A stretch of 64,000 nt of DNA, from NCBI RefSeq assembly GCF_014466955.1, contig NZ_AP023396.1, forward strand, positions 2,108,001 through 2,172,000, read 5' to 3'. Under the pieces are notes generated by a model that did no database searches, had not been told where the DNA came from, and saw only the letters and a list, made by a program, of their open reading frames with translations. Position 1 is the stretch's first letter. The number at the start of each line of letters is the position of its first letter. Made by a program: the position numbers and the translations under genes. Source of the DNA: Nocardia wallacei (GTDB taxonomy: Bacteria; Actinomycetota; Actinomycetes; Mycobacteriales; Mycobacteriaceae). Below are positions 35,062-45,837 of the stretch, one piece after another.

Positions 35062-36318
35062 TCAGAGTGTGGTGAGTTCGGTGGCGCCCTGCGAGGTGCG
35101 GCGGAGTTGCCAGACGGTGGTGCGGCGGGTTTGGGAGCGGCCGTTGCCACGGTCGACCAGGGTGCGGTTGCGGGTGGTGAAGATCAGCTGGGCGCCGCGG
35201 GAGTTGGTCTCGGGGTTCTGGAACAGCTGGATCAGCCGGTCGGCCGCGTCGCCGGTGAGGTGGGTGTCGATGTCGTCGACGGCCAGCACCCGGCCGGTGT
35301 CCAGGGCGTCCAGCATGGGCGGGAGCAGGCGCAGCAGGGCCAGGGTCGCCGTGGACTCGTCGGCGATGTCGAACGTGGCGTCGATGCCCTCGTGCACCAG
35401 GCCCAGGCCGACGCCGCGGCGGGCCACCATGCGCGAATAGAGGGTGTCGCGGGCCGCGCGCAGGTTGCTCAGTTCGCGTTCGAGTCCGGTCGGGGTGAGT
35501 CCGTGGGTCTGCTGCAATTGCTCGGCGCGGGCCGGGGAGGCCAGGCAGGCGTCGAGTTCGCTTGCCGCGCCGGCGATGTCGCTGTCCAGATCGCGCAGAT
35601 AGTCGGCGTACAGCGGGTCGTTCTCGGCGATCAACAGGTCCTCGATGCCGAGATCGGCCGACCGCAGCAGCGTGAGCAGGCGCGCGGCGTTGTCCGCGGA
35701 GCGAGAGATGTGGCTGCCGAGCTGGTGCGCGATGGTCTGCGTATCCTGTTGCCCGCGTTGCACATCCAGCTGCGCGGCGAACCAGCGGTACGCCGGGACG
35801 AGCGCCTCGGCGTACATCTGCCCGGTCAGGCTGAGCAGCAACGCATTCGGGCGTACCAGGGGCACCAGCGCGCCGATGCCGTAGCGCACCGGCTCGAACA
35901 GCGGTCCGATGCGCACGTCGGCGCCCTCGCGCTCGAAGACGACGCGCTTGCGGTTGAGCGGGTGGCTGTGCAACCACTCGGCGGTGACATCGGCGTTGTC
36001 GAGGCGGAAACCGTAGGTGTAGGGCACCCCCTCGGCCACGAAGGTGGCGACGAATTCCGAAGGGCGGTCGGCGAATCCGAGATGCGGCCGCCGCACCGGA
36101 CCGGCGTAGGGATCCCAGCCGGTGACGGAGTTCAGCACCGCGTCGCGCATGTGGCCCAGCGCGTCGACGAGGCTGGACTTGCCGGTCGCCGCGGTGCCGT
36201 GCACGGCGGTCACGGGTGCGGGCAGCGCCCCCGCCCGGCTGCCGACCAGCCGCAGCTCCTGCGTCTCGGCCAGTGATCTGTGGTTCGTCACCTGAAAACT
36301 GCGCAACACCCGTGCCAT
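35062..36318 (-). CDS. AAA ATPase (AAA_21/ABC-ATPase-like), orphan
   Basis: A 418-residue ATPase from the ATG at 36318 (family-style start ARVLRSFQVTNHRSL). Walker A GTAATGKSS spans residues 41-49; Walker B is RVLAVDDIDTHL in the C-terminal third, preceded by a signature-like DESTATLALLRLL. The middle is a helical insertion (residues ~170-300), as in RecF/OLD-like or abortive-infection ATPases, but no nuclease (TOPRIM or HNH) domain is visible. Function unknown. Divergent from an ArsR-SRPBCC gene. Confidence 0.75.
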   Translation of the reverse strand: MARVLRSFQVTNHRSLAETQELRLVGSRAGALPAPVTAVHGTAATGKSSLVDALGHMRDAVLNSVTGWDPYAGPVRRPHLGFADRPSEFVATFVAEGVPYTYGFRLDNADVTAEWLHSHPLNRKRVVFEREGADVRIGPLFEPVRYGIGALVPLVRPNALLLSLTGQMYAEALVPAYRWFAAQLDVQRGQQDTQTIAHQLGSHISRSADNAARLLTLLRSADLGIEDLLIAENDPLYADYLRDLDSDIAGAASELDACLASPARAEQLQQTHGLTPTGLERELSNLRAARDTLYSRMVARRGVGLGLVHEGIDATFDIADESTATLALLRLLPPMLDALDTGRVLAVDDIDTHLTGDAADRLIQLFQNPETNSRGAQLIFTTRNRTLVDRGNGRSQTRRTTVWQLRRTSQGATELTTL

Positions 36319-36364
36319 CCTGCCGCCCGCCCCGCCGGTCCGCGACATCGGCATTGACATGCAA

Positions 36365-36409
36365 CCAAATGGATGCCTATTGTGGAAAGGCATCCAAATG
36401 GTTGCCTAT
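36365..36409 (+). promoter_or_regulatory. Tandem direct-repeat operator upstream of the ArsR-SRPBCC gene
   Basis: CCAAATGGATGCCTAT (36365-36380) and CCAAATGGTTGCCTAT (36394-36409), 15 of 16 bases identical, start points 29 bases apart. Each contains a near-palindrome (NTCCAAATGGTT-like). The position just upstream of the ribosome binding site suits ArsR autorepression. Confidence 0.55.
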
Positions 36410-36421
36410 GGAGGTGGCGGA

Positions 36422-37207
36422 GTGGACGAGGTGTTCAAGGCGCTGGCCGATCCCAGTCGGCGCCTGCTGCTGGACAGCCTGAACGCGGACAACGGTCAGA
36501 CGCTCCGGCAGCTGTGCGCCGGACTGGACATGACCCGCCAGGCGGTCAGCAAGCACCTGGCCGTACTCGAATCGGCGAATCTGGTCACGACTCGCCGCCG
36601 CGGCCGGGAAAAGCTGCACTACCTCAACGCCGAACCCGTCAACGCCATCGCCGACCGCTGGATCAACCGCTACGACCGAGGGCGCGTCACCGCGCTGGCC
36701 GACCTGAAAACCGCACTGGAGGGCACAACCATGGCCGAGGAATTCGTCTACACCACCTACATCAAGACAACGGACCGCAAACTGTGGCAGGCGCTCACCG
36801 ACCCCACCTTCACCAAGCGGTACTGGGGCGCCTCCTTCGACACCGACTGGCAGCCGGGCTCACCCATGACCTGGTATGAAAAGGATTGGAAGAGCAGCGA
36901 TCCCGAACAGGTAGTGCTGGCAGCCGAGCCCTACCGCAAACTCTCCTACACCTGGCACACCATGAGCCTCGAACACGCGGACCAGTTCGGTATCGACCAC
37001 GAGACGGCCCAGAAATGGATGAGCGAGCCGCGTTCCAAGGTGACGTTCGAAATCGAGCCCATGGGCGAAGTCGTGAAACTCACTGTCGTACACGACGGTT
37101 TCGAAACGGGCAGCACACTGCTCGAGGCATTCAGCGGCGGGTGGCCCAGCATCCTGGCCAACCTGAAGACGCTCCTGGAAACCGGCGAGGTGCTGCAGTT
37201 CGAGTGA
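36422..37207 (+). CDS. ArsR-type regulator fused to an SRPBCC (AHSA1) domain
   Basis: A 261-residue two-domain protein from the GTG at 36422. Residues ~1-90 are an ArsR winged helix (VFKALADPSRRLLLDSL, LDMTRQAVSKHLAVLESANLV) and residues ~103-255 an AHSA1-type SRPBCC ligand-binding domain (FVYTTYIKTTDRKLWQALTDP, LSYTW, GWPSILANLKTLLETG). The usual arrangement is two separate adjacent genes, so this is a one-protein sensor-repressor. Start chosen because GGAGG precedes the GTG by about seven bases; the ATGs further up fall inside the operator repeats. Confidence 0.85.
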   Translation: MDEVFKALADPSRRLLLDSLNADNGQTLRQLCAGLDMTRQAVSKHLAVLESANLVTTRRRGREKLHYLNAEPVNAIADRWINRYDRGRVTALADLKTALEGTTMAEEFVYTTYIKTTDRKLWQALTDPTFTKRYWGASFDTDWQPGSPMTWYEKDWKSSDPEQVVLAAEPYRKLSYTWHTMSLEHADQFGIDHETAQKWMSEPRSKVTFEIEPMGEVVKLTVVHDGFETGSTLLEAFSGGWPSILANLKTLLETGEVLQFE

Positions 37208-37286
37208 GCCGCCGGCCTGCGGCTGATTCGCGGCGGTGTGGCGACTTACCGTGCCGAACGGCTGGGAAAATCGGGCTCGGCTCCAA

Positions 37287-37292
37287 TAGATT
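37287..37292 (+). promoter_or_regulatory. -10 element of a leaderless promoter
   Basis: TAGATT, seven bases before the GTG at 37300, with no ribosome binding site. Confidence 0.45.
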
Positions 37293-37299
37293 GGCTGTC

Positions 37300-37602
37300 G
37301 TGAGCGATGGTCTGCGGTTTGTTTCCACGGTGGCGGAACTCGATGCGCTGCCGCTGATGTCGGTGATCATGGCTGCCCGCCCCGCACGTGCGGTTTATCA
37401 GAAATGGATAGGTCAGCAGAGTGGGGCGCCGAGTTGGGTTCGGACCATGAGTAGTGATCGCTACAGCTCCGAGGAGTTGGCGGTCGGGCCGTTTCCGCTG
37501 TCGGCGCCGCAGCGGTTCTGGTTCGTGGTGCTCTACGACCCGTCCGAGCACGGCCATCCGAACGACTGGGAGACGGCCGAGTCGGTGACGCCCGCGCCCT
37601 GA
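37300..37602 (+). CDS. Hypothetical protein
   Basis: A 100-residue soluble protein that I do not recognise. It starts with a helical segment (TVAELDALPLMSVIMAARPARAVYQKW), followed by a Trp- and Pro-containing strand region (PSWVRTMSSDRYSSEELAVGPFPL) and a C-terminal FWFVVLYDPSEHGHP. No signal peptide. The start is assigned from the -10 hexamer seven bases upstream; the larger open frame runs into the ArsR fusion gene and is a shadow there. Confidence 0.6.
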   Translation: MSDGLRFVSTVAELDALPLMSVIMAARPARAVYQKWIGQQSGAPSWVRTMSSDRYSSEELAVGPFPLSAPQRFWFVVLYDPSEHGHPNDWETAESVTPAP

Positions 37603-37634
37603 TATCGAGTCAGTTCCGTACCGTCGTCACCGAC

Positions 37635-38054
37635 TCAGGGCAGCATGCCGTAGACGCGGGTGGGGGTGATGCGGGCCAGGACGCGGCGTTCGGTGACCAT
37701 GGCACGGCGATAGTCGTCCCAGTCCGGGTGTTCGCCGCTCGCCGCGCGGTAGTAGTCGACCAGATCCTCGACGGCCGCGTCGTGGGGATCGGCGGCGACC
37801 GCCGTCAGCTGCACGTCGCCCTCGACGACCGCGTAGGCCCAGAAATCGTCGCTGGTCACGTGGATCGCGGCCCAGGGCTCGCGGCGCAGGTTGACGTACT
37901 TCGCGCGGTCGGCGGTGATCGAGATCCGGATGACATCGTCGTCGCCCACCAGGTGCAGCACATTGGACTGCTGCGGGCGGCCGTTGCGGCGGATGGTGGT
38001 CAGCACCGACCTGCGGTGGGTGCGAGCGAAGTCGAGTGCCTTGCCGAGTTCCAT
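37635..38054 (-). CDS. PPOX-class (F420-dependent-type) oxidoreductase
   Basis: A 139-residue split-barrel flavin/deazaflavin-binding protein: VLTTIRRNGRPQQSNV, RISITADRAKYVNLRREPWAAIHV, then EGDVQLTAV, typical of the actinobacterial PPOX-class F420-dependent enzymes (compare Rv1155/Rv2074). Substrate unknown. The ATG at 38054 begins the conserved part; the open frame beyond it is not supported. Divergent from ligA. Confidence 0.85.
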   Translation of the reverse strand: MELGKALDFARTHRRSVLTTIRRNGRPQQSNVLHLVGDDDVIRISITADRAKYVNLRREPWAAIHVTSDDFWAYAVVEGDVQLTAVAADPHDAAVEDLVDYYRAASGEHPDWDDYRRAMVTERRVLARITPTRVYGMLP

Positions 38055-38146
38055 CTGGCCTCCAGATCGCGGTGTCCGTGCGGTCACCGGTAGGGCTCGA
38101 TCATCTACCGTCGCGCCCGGGATGTCGACACGGTCGCGGCCGGTGA

Positions 38147-40306
<2,160 letters not shown>

Positions 40307-40355
40307 TCCGGCGGAGGTCTCCGTGCCGGGTAGAACAAGCGAAAGGTGTTGTGTG

Positions 40356-40853
40356 ATGGTGGATTCCGGCATCGAGCTCCGGACGGCGCGGACCGAGGAG
40401 TTCGCGACCGTGGGCGCACTGACCGTCGAGGTCTATGTCGGTGAGGGGCACGTCGACGCCGAAAGCCCCTACGTCGCAGAGCTGTTCGACACCGCGACCC
40501 GCTCGGCGGCTGCCGAGGTGCTGGTGGCCGTGCGCGACGGCGAGGTGCTCGGCTCGCTCACCATCGCCCGGTACGGGACCGACTACGCCGCCATCGCCCG
40601 GCCGGGTGAACTGGAGTTCCGGATGCTCGCGGTGGCCAAGCGAGCGCGCGGCGCGGGTGTGGGCACGGCGCTGGTGAATCGGGTCATCGACACCGCGCGC
40701 GCCGAGGGCCTGTCCGCGGTCGTGCTCACCACCATGCCGTCGATGCCCGAGGCGCGGCGCATCTACGAGCGGCTGGGCTTCGCCGGTGTGCCCGAACGTG
40801 ATTGGCGGACCGCCACCGGACTGCCCCTGACGGTCATGCGACTGGCGGTGTGA
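40356..40853 (+). CDS. GNAT-family N-acetyltransferase
   Basis: A 165-residue GNAT enzyme. The acetyl-CoA loop is RMLAVAKRARGAGVGTALVNRV (Q/RxxGxG/A as RGAGVG) and the C-terminus has IYERLGFAGVPERDW. Acceptor unknown. AAAGG about seven bases before the ATG at 40356 supports the start. It is 49 bases after ligA and converges with the ACT gene. Confidence 0.88.
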   Translation: MVDSGIELRTARTEEFATVGALTVEVYVGEGHVDAESPYVAELFDTATRSAAAEVLVAVRDGEVLGSLTIARYGTDYAAIARPGELEFRMLAVAKRARGAGVGTALVNRVIDTARAEGLSAVVLTTMPSMPEARRIYERLGFAGVPERDWRTATGLPLTVMRLAV

Positions 40854-40872
40854 GCGGTCCCGGGTGCACGTC

Positions 40873-41523
40873 TCAGCCGAGGACGGTGGCGATTATCCCC
40901 GTGAGATAACCCAGCCGCGCCACTTCCGACGGCCGGAACTCCGGTCCGCCCGGGCGGCCGAGCAGCAGCACCTTGCCGGTGTTACCCAGCGGGGCCGCGG
41001 CCAGCTTGGTGTCCATGTCCTTCCAGATCTGCGGCACCCAGCCGGCCTCGCCGTCGAGCGCGGCCGGCTTCTCCAGCGGCATCCACGGCACCGTCACCGC
41101 CTGGGTCTGCGGTGCGCTCTGGCTGCCCACCACCCGGTAGGCGCCCTGCGGGCCCATGTCGATCACGGTGCTCCAGCCGACGCGCAGTACGCGGGGCACC
41201 CCCTCGACGAGCACCTGTAATCGGTCGTCGCGGGCGCTGGCCACCTGGTCGATCAGTTCCAGCTCGCGATGGGTGTCGAGGATGCCGGAGTACGGTCGCA
41301 GCGAGTCGACCCGCACATCGGCCAGGGATTCGGCCGCGGTGATCAAGGTGTCGGGTAGCGCGCCCGAGGGAACCTCCACCACGAGATCGTCGATCGCGTA
41401 GCCGGCGCCGCGTTCGACCACATCCAGCGAGAGGATGTCGGCGCCGACGGAGCCCAGAGCCAATGCGAGTGAACCGAGACTTCCCGGGCGATCCGGAAGT
41501 TGCACGCGAAGCAGGAATGACAC
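40873..41523 (-). CDS. ACT-domain protein (Rv3013-like)
   Basis: A 216-residue protein with an N-terminal ACT domain (LRVQLPDRPGSLGSLALALGSVGADILSLDVVERG, residues 3-70) and a second part that looks like a degenerate GAF- or ACT-related fold. ACT domains bind amino acids. In mycobacteria the orthologue sits between ligA and gatC, as here. GTG start with GGAAGGA upstream. Function otherwise unknown. Confidence 0.85.
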   Translation of the reverse strand: MSFLLRVQLPDRPGSLGSLALALGSVGADILSLDVVERGAGYAIDDLVVEVPSGALPDTLITAAESLADVRVDSLRPYSGILDTHRELELIDQVASARDDRLQVLVEGVPRVLRVGWSTVIDMGPQGAYRVVGSQSAPQTQAVTVPWMPLEKPAALDGEAGWVPQIWKDMDTKLAAAPLGNTGKVLLLGRPGGPEFRPSEVARLGYLTGIIATVLG

Positions 41524-41672
41524 GTGCGTTCCTTCCTTTCCTGTGCGACCGAAACTTTCGGACGGATACCCCCGTCTCGCAATACTTACACTCGCGGGTC
41601 TCGGTCACCGACTCGAAGCCGGGGGAGTGACGTATGCCACTGCCATTGTGGGCCGGGTGGCGCCGAACGGCT

Positions 41673-41684
41673 AGGCTATAGCCT
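41673..41684 (+). promoter_or_regulatory. gatCA promoter region with palindrome AGGCTATAGCCT
   Basis: A perfect 12-bp palindrome containing TAGGCT and TATAGC, either of which could be the -10 hexamer, 34-45 bases upstream of the gatC GTG. Confidence 0.4.
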
Positions 41685-41717
41685 CGCCATCTCCAACCTG
41701 CCGAAAGGGGTCCCGCG

Positions 41718-42014
41718 GTGCCCGCCATCTCCCGCGACGAGGTCGCACACCTCGCCCGGTTGTCCCGGCTCGCCCTGACCGACGAAGAGCTCGACCGGTA
41801 TGCCGGCCAGCTCGATTCGATCCTGAGCCACGTGCAGGTCATCGCGGAAGTCGCCGCCGACGTGCCGGCCACCGCCTCGCCGAACCCGACCACCAACGTG
41901 ACCCGCCCGGACACCGTCGTGCCCGGCCTCACGCCGGAGCAGGCGCTGTCGGGTGCGCCCGCGGTCGAGGAACAGCGCTTCATGGTCCCGCAGATCCTGG
42001 GAGAGGGCGAATGA
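41718..42014 (+). CDS. gatC: Asp/Glu-tRNA amidotransferase subunit C
   Basis: A 98-residue GatC ([35 protein letters not shown]), which stabilises GatA in the complex that converts Glu-tRNA(Gln) and Asp-tRNA(Asn) to the amidated forms. GTG start with GAAAGGGG upstream. Stop overlaps gatA as ATGA. Confidence 0.96.
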   Translation: MPAISRDEVAHLARLSRLALTDEELDRYAGQLDSILSHVQVIAEVAADVPATASPNPTTNVTRPDTVVPGLTPEQALSGAPAVEEQRFMVPQILGEGE

Positions 42015-43486
42015 GCGACAGCGAGCTGACGAAGCTGAGCGCGGCCGAGCTGGCGGCGAAGATCCACGCCCGCGAGGTGTCCTCCGTCGAGGTCACCGAG
42101 GCGCATCTGCGGCGCATCGCGGATGTGGACGGCGAGTACAACGCCTTCCTGCACGTGGCCGGTGAGCAGGCCCGCCGGACCGCCGCCGAGGTGGACCGCG
42201 CGATCGCCGCCGGAACCGTGGCCTCGCCGCTGGCCGGAGTTCCGTTGGCGCTCAAGGATGTTTTCACCACCACGGACATGCCGACCACCTGCGGGTCGAA
42301 GATCCTGGAGGGCTGGGTTCCGCCGTACGACGCGACCGTGACGGCGAAGCTGCGCGAGGCCGGCATCCCGATCCTCGGCAAGACCAACATGGACGAGTTC
42401 GCGATGGGTTCGTCCACGGAGAACTCGGCCTACGGCCCGACGCTGAATCCGTGGGATCCCCAGCGCATTCCGGGCGGTTCCGGCGGCGGATCGGCGACGG
42501 CGCTGGCGGCCTATGAGGCACCGCTGTCCATCGGCACCGACACGGGCGGTTCGATCCGCCAGCCCGCCGCGATGACCGGTACGGTCGGGACCAAGCCGAC
42601 CTACGGCACGGTGTCGCGGTACGGCCTGGTGGCCTGCGCCTCGTCGCTGGACCAGGGCGGTCCGTGCGGGCGCACCGTGCTCGACACGGCGCTGCTGCAC
42701 GAGGTGATCGCCGGTTACGACCCGAAGGATTCGACCTCGCGCAACGCCCCGGTCGCCCCGGTGGTCGAGGCGGCGCGCCAGGGTGCGCGCGGCGATCTCG
42801 GCGGCGTGAAGATCGGTGTGGTCAAGGAGTTGCACTCCGAGAGCTATCAGCCGGGCGTGCTCGCCTCCTTCGACGCGGCCGTGGCCGTGCTGAAGGACCT
42901 GGGCGCCGAGGTGATCGAGGTGTCCTGCCCGCACTTCGAATACGCGCTGCCCGCCTACTATCTGATCCTCCCCAGCGAGGTGTCGTCGAACCTGGCCCGG
43001 TTCGACGCCATGCGCTATGGCCTGCGCGTGGACGACGACGGGCAGCACAGCGCCGAACAGGTGATGGCCGCGACCCGCGAGGCCGGTTTCGGGCCGGAGG
43101 TCAAGCGCCGCATCATGATCGGCACCTACGCGCTGTCGGCCGGGTACTACGACGCCTACTACGGTCAGGCGCTGAAGGTGCGCACGCTGATCGCGCAGGA
43201 CTTCGACAAGGCCTACGAGCAGGTCGATGTGCTGGTCTCGCCGACGAGCCCGTTCACCGCGTGGAAACTGGGCGAGAAGGTCGACGACCCCCTGGCCATG
43301 TACCTGTCGGACCTGTGCACGCTCCCGACCAACCTGGCCGGATACTGCGGCATGTCGGTGCCGTCCGGGCTGAGCCGCGACGACGGCATGCCGGTCGGCC
43401 TCCAGATCATGGCACCGGCACTCGCCGACGACCGCCTCTACCGCGTGGGCGCGGCCTACGAGACAGCCCGCGGTGCCATCGCCTGA
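42011..43486 (+). CDS. gatA: Asp/Glu-tRNA amidotransferase subunit A
   Basis: A 491-residue amidase-signature enzyme that releases ammonia from glutamine. The catalytic Ser-cisSer-Lys triad is visible: Lys in PLALKDVF, Ser in the glycine-rich [13 protein letters not shown] block and in [13 protein letters not shown]. Length is normal. Coupled to gatC; gatB, usually close by, begins only at 63910. Confidence 0.97.
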   Translation: MSDSELTKLSAAELAAKIHAREVSSVEVTEAHLRRIADVDGEYNAFLHVAGEQARRTAAEVDRAIAAGTVASPLAGVPLALKDVFTTTDMPTTCGSKILEGWVPPYDATVTAKLREAGIPILGKTNMDEFAMGSSTENSAYGPTLNPWDPQRIPGGSGGGSATALAAYEAPLSIGTDTGGSIRQPAAMTGTVGTKPTYGTVSRYGLVACASSLDQGGPCGRTVLDTALLHEVIAGYDPKDSTSRNAPVAPVVEAARQGARGDLGGVKIGVVKELHSESYQPGVLASFDAAVAVLKDLGAEVIEVSCPHFEYALPAYYLILPSEVSSNLARFDAMRYGLRVDDDGQHSAEQVMAATREAGFGPEVKRRIMIGTYALSAGYYDAYYGQALKVRTLIAQDFDKAYEQVDVLVSPTSPFTAWKLGEKVDDPLAMYLSDLCTLPTNLAGYCGMSVPSGLSRDDGMPVGLQIMAPALADDRLYRVGAAYETARGAIA

Positions 43487-43526
43487 GCGCACGGCGCTTT
43501 CGCGTAAGGGAGGCAACGGCTTCGAT

Positions 43527-43561
43527 GGGCGGGCCCGCCCTCGGAGCGGTGCCCGTCGCTC
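43527..43561. terminator. Probable hairpins after gatA
   Basis: A 14-bp perfect palindrome GGGCGGGCCCGCCC at 43527-43540, followed by GAGCG-N8-CGCTC at 43544-43561 overlapping the stop of the convergent MarR gene. Confidence 0.4.
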
Positions 43562-44009
43562 AAGGCCGCGGCCAGGGCCGTCCGTCGATGCGTTCTATGT
43601 CGGTGTTGAGCCGTTGGAGGTAGCCGGCGAAGGTGGCGACGTCGTCGGCCGACCAGTCCTTCATTACGCGGCCCAGGCCGTCGACGTTGGCCTTGCGCTC
43701 GGCGGCGAGGCGCTGCTCGCCCTCGTCGGTGATCCGGAACTTGCGGGCCATGCCGCCCTCCGGATCCGGGATGCGCTCGACCAGTCCGCTCCGCACCAGC
43801 GCGGCGGTCTGGCGGTTGAGGGTGGACGCGTCGAGTCCGAAGGCGTCGCTGAGTTGGCCGATCGACATCGGACCGGCAATGGCCAGGCGGCTCAGCAGCA
43901 GGTAGGCGCTGCGTTCCAGGCGGGTGTTGTCGCGGCGGTATCGCGGGTTGAGGGTGTACCGGCCGAGCAGCATGGTCTCGAATTCGACGAGGTCCGTGGG
44001 CTTGTCCAT
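43560..44009 (-). CDS. MarR-family transcriptional regulator
   Basis: A 149-residue MarR protein. HTH: GPMSIGQLSDAFGLDASTLNRQTAALVRSGLV (residues ~45-77); wing RIPDPEGGMARKFRITDEG. Start at 44009 chosen for GAAGGA four to five bases upstream. An inverted repeat at 44096-44108 lies in its promoter region. Its target may be itself or the neighbouring hydrolase genes; unknown. Confidence 0.88.
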   Translation of the reverse strand: MDKPTDLVEFETMLLGRYTLNPRYRRDNTRLERSAYLLLSRLAIAGPMSIGQLSDAFGLDASTLNRQTAALVRSGLVERIPDPEGGMARKFRITDEGEQRLAAERKANVDGLGRVMKDWSADDVATFAGYLQRLNTDIERIDGRPWPRP

Positions 44010-44095
44010 GCCGTCCTTCCGCCTGTTCGCGCTGCCGGTCCGCGGGGACCGGTATAGCACGGGCACCGTTGCCCGGGCCGATGATGTGCGCGGTA

Positions 44096-44108
44096 CACAT
44101 ACTATGTG
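44096..44108. promoter_or_regulatory. Inverted repeat CACAT-ACT-ATGTG upstream of marR
   Basis: Perfect five-base arms around ACT, about 90 bases upstream of the MarR start, next to a further GTGCAC palindrome. Candidate operator. Confidence 0.35.
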
Positions 44109-44185
44109 CCGTGCACACCGCTCCGGTGGCCCGGTGCCGCGGGCAGGTCACCGCGGCGGACACCGTGGTCACCAGGCAGGCGTCG

Positions 44186-45604
44186 TCAGCAGGACCCCAG
44201 GGCGGTCCCCTGATCCGTACCGTAGCGGTGACCGTGGCCCGGCGGCGGACCGAGAGCCGTCAGCAGATCGGCCGTCGTCTGTATGAAGCCGAGCACAGGC
44301 AGCCAGCGCGGGTGCGGGGCGTCCGGCCGGGTGCCGGTGAGATCCGGTGCGCGCCAGAGCAGTTCGGGTGTCCACTGGACGACCGGGTCGGAGGAGTTGG
44401 CGAGAACCGTCGCGCCGGCGCGGTGCACGCGCCCCGCGGGCGGCCCGGCCCACAGCGCGGCGCAGACCCGGCGTTGCTGATCGGCCTCGTCGGCGAAGAT
44501 CGCGCTGCCCGCGGTGGCGCCGAGGCTCTGGCCGTAGACGTAGAGGCGGGGCCGCTGCGCCAGCGTGGCGATCCGCCGCTCCACGGCGGTGAACAGCGCG
44601 CGGGCGGAGTCCTCGGCGGAGCGGCGGCCGAAGACGAAGGTCGCCCAGCTCGGCGCGGCCGAGTACTGCAGGCCGACCAGTGCGACATCGCCGCCGAACC
44701 GTCGCTCGAGGCCGTCGGCGGCGTGCGAGTCGATCCAGCCGGACCCGGTCGGCACCGTCACGACCAGATGGGCGCGCTCGAAGCCGCCGGAGCGTTCCAG
44801 TTCGCGGATGGCCAGGGCCACGCGGGACTCGAGGTCGGGCGCGGAATCCAGCCCGACGTAGGTCCGCACCGCGCGCGAGGTGACGGTCCCGGCGACGAAT
44901 TTGCGGCCTTCGGCGCCGAGCGTATCCCAGCCGACCACCGAGGCGGCACTGCCCGATCGGGCCATCGAAAGTGGTTGTGTCAGTGTGGAATCCGAGCCCG
45001 CATCGGCGACGGCGACGAAGCGGTGCCGATCCATCGCGGTCGGCAGCAGCACGAACTGGGTGGACAGCGCCGCGACCAGAACCAGTCCGGCGCTGCGGCG
45101 CCGGCCGATGCGTCCGGCACACCAGCGCAGGCCGCGCACCGTGCCGACCAGAATCAGCACGATCAGGGCGGCGCCGACGGCGCAGCGGCCCCAATGTCCG
45201 AGCGAGACGGCCGGTACGCCCATGGCGGCCCGCAAATCGTTCTGCCACTGCTGAGCCCGTACCAGGCACGCGCTGACCACCAGCGTCCCGGTGAGCGCCA
45301 CCGGCATCCGGGCGCCGGGAAGTTCGCGGTTGATGTCGAAGCCGCGACGTCGAGTGAGCGCGCGCAGCGCACCGGCGACGGCGAACGCGAGGGTGACCAG
45401 CAAGGCTGTCAGGATCGCCTGGGCGGTGGCGGTGCGGGGCAGCAGCCCGGGCGACAGCGAGGCCGCGGCGCCCAGCGACACGGCCAGTGACGTCCCGAGG
45501 CGGGGCGGAGTGCGGAATCGGCGGCGGGGCGCGCGGCCGATCACAGGCGGGCGGAGCTCGAGTCGGGCAAGGCGGCCCTCTGGCCCGGCAACGGTGGTAG
45601 ACAT
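44186..45604 (-). CDS. Membrane alpha/beta-hydrolase (Abhydrolase_9 family)
   Basis: A 472-residue protein of the actinobacterial PF10081/PF15420 type. The N-terminal half has about four transmembrane segments (residues ~40-190); the C-terminal hydrolase domain has VGWDTLGAEGRKFV, the nucleophile elbow GQSLG and a late WLPVLGFIQTTADL. Such proteins are thought to be cell-envelope esterases or lipases; the substrate is unknown. GAGGA six bases before the ATG. Followed on the minus strand by the MarR gene. Confidence 0.85.
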   Translation of the reverse strand: MSTTVAGPEGRLARLELRPPVIGRAPRRRFRTPPRLGTSLAVSLGAAASLSPGLLPRTATAQAILTALLVTLAFAVAGALRALTRRRGFDINRELPGARMPVALTGTLVVSACLVRAQQWQNDLRAAMGVPAVSLGHWGRCAVGAALIVLILVGTVRGLRWCAGRIGRRRSAGLVLVAALSTQFVLLPTAMDRHRFVAVADAGSDSTLTQPLSMARSGSAASVVGWDTLGAEGRKFVAGTVTSRAVRTYVGLDSAPDLESRVALAIRELERSGGFERAHLVVTVPTGSGWIDSHAADGLERRFGGDVALVGLQYSAAPSWATFVFGRRSAEDSARALFTAVERRIATLAQRPRLYVYGQSLGATAGSAIFADEADQQRRVCAALWAGPPAGRVHRAGATVLANSSDPVVQWTPELLWRAPDLTGTRPDAPHPRWLPVLGFIQTTADLLTALGPPPGHGHRYGTDQGTALGSC

Positions 45605-45837
45605 GCGAAATCCTCAGTACGGCTGGGTAATTCGAGACGGCGCGGGATGCGCTGACGGCGGGCACGCCGAAGACGCCGTGCCACCCGTCGGCGGTCAGGT
45701 ACCGCGCGCACCGGCACGGCCGTGCGGGTGCGGCGGGGAATGCGGCCGACGAGTCGGCCCTCACGAGCCCACCGGGCTCACGAGTGTGTGTGTCCGGGTG
45801 CGTCGGCGACGCCGCCCGGTGCGGGTCGTGCCCGCGG

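Noticed and set aside
40982..43516. 844-codon minus-strand frame antisense to gatA
   Set aside because: His/Arg/Gly-rich composition typical of antisense high-G+C shadows; gatA and gatC are certain on the plus strand.
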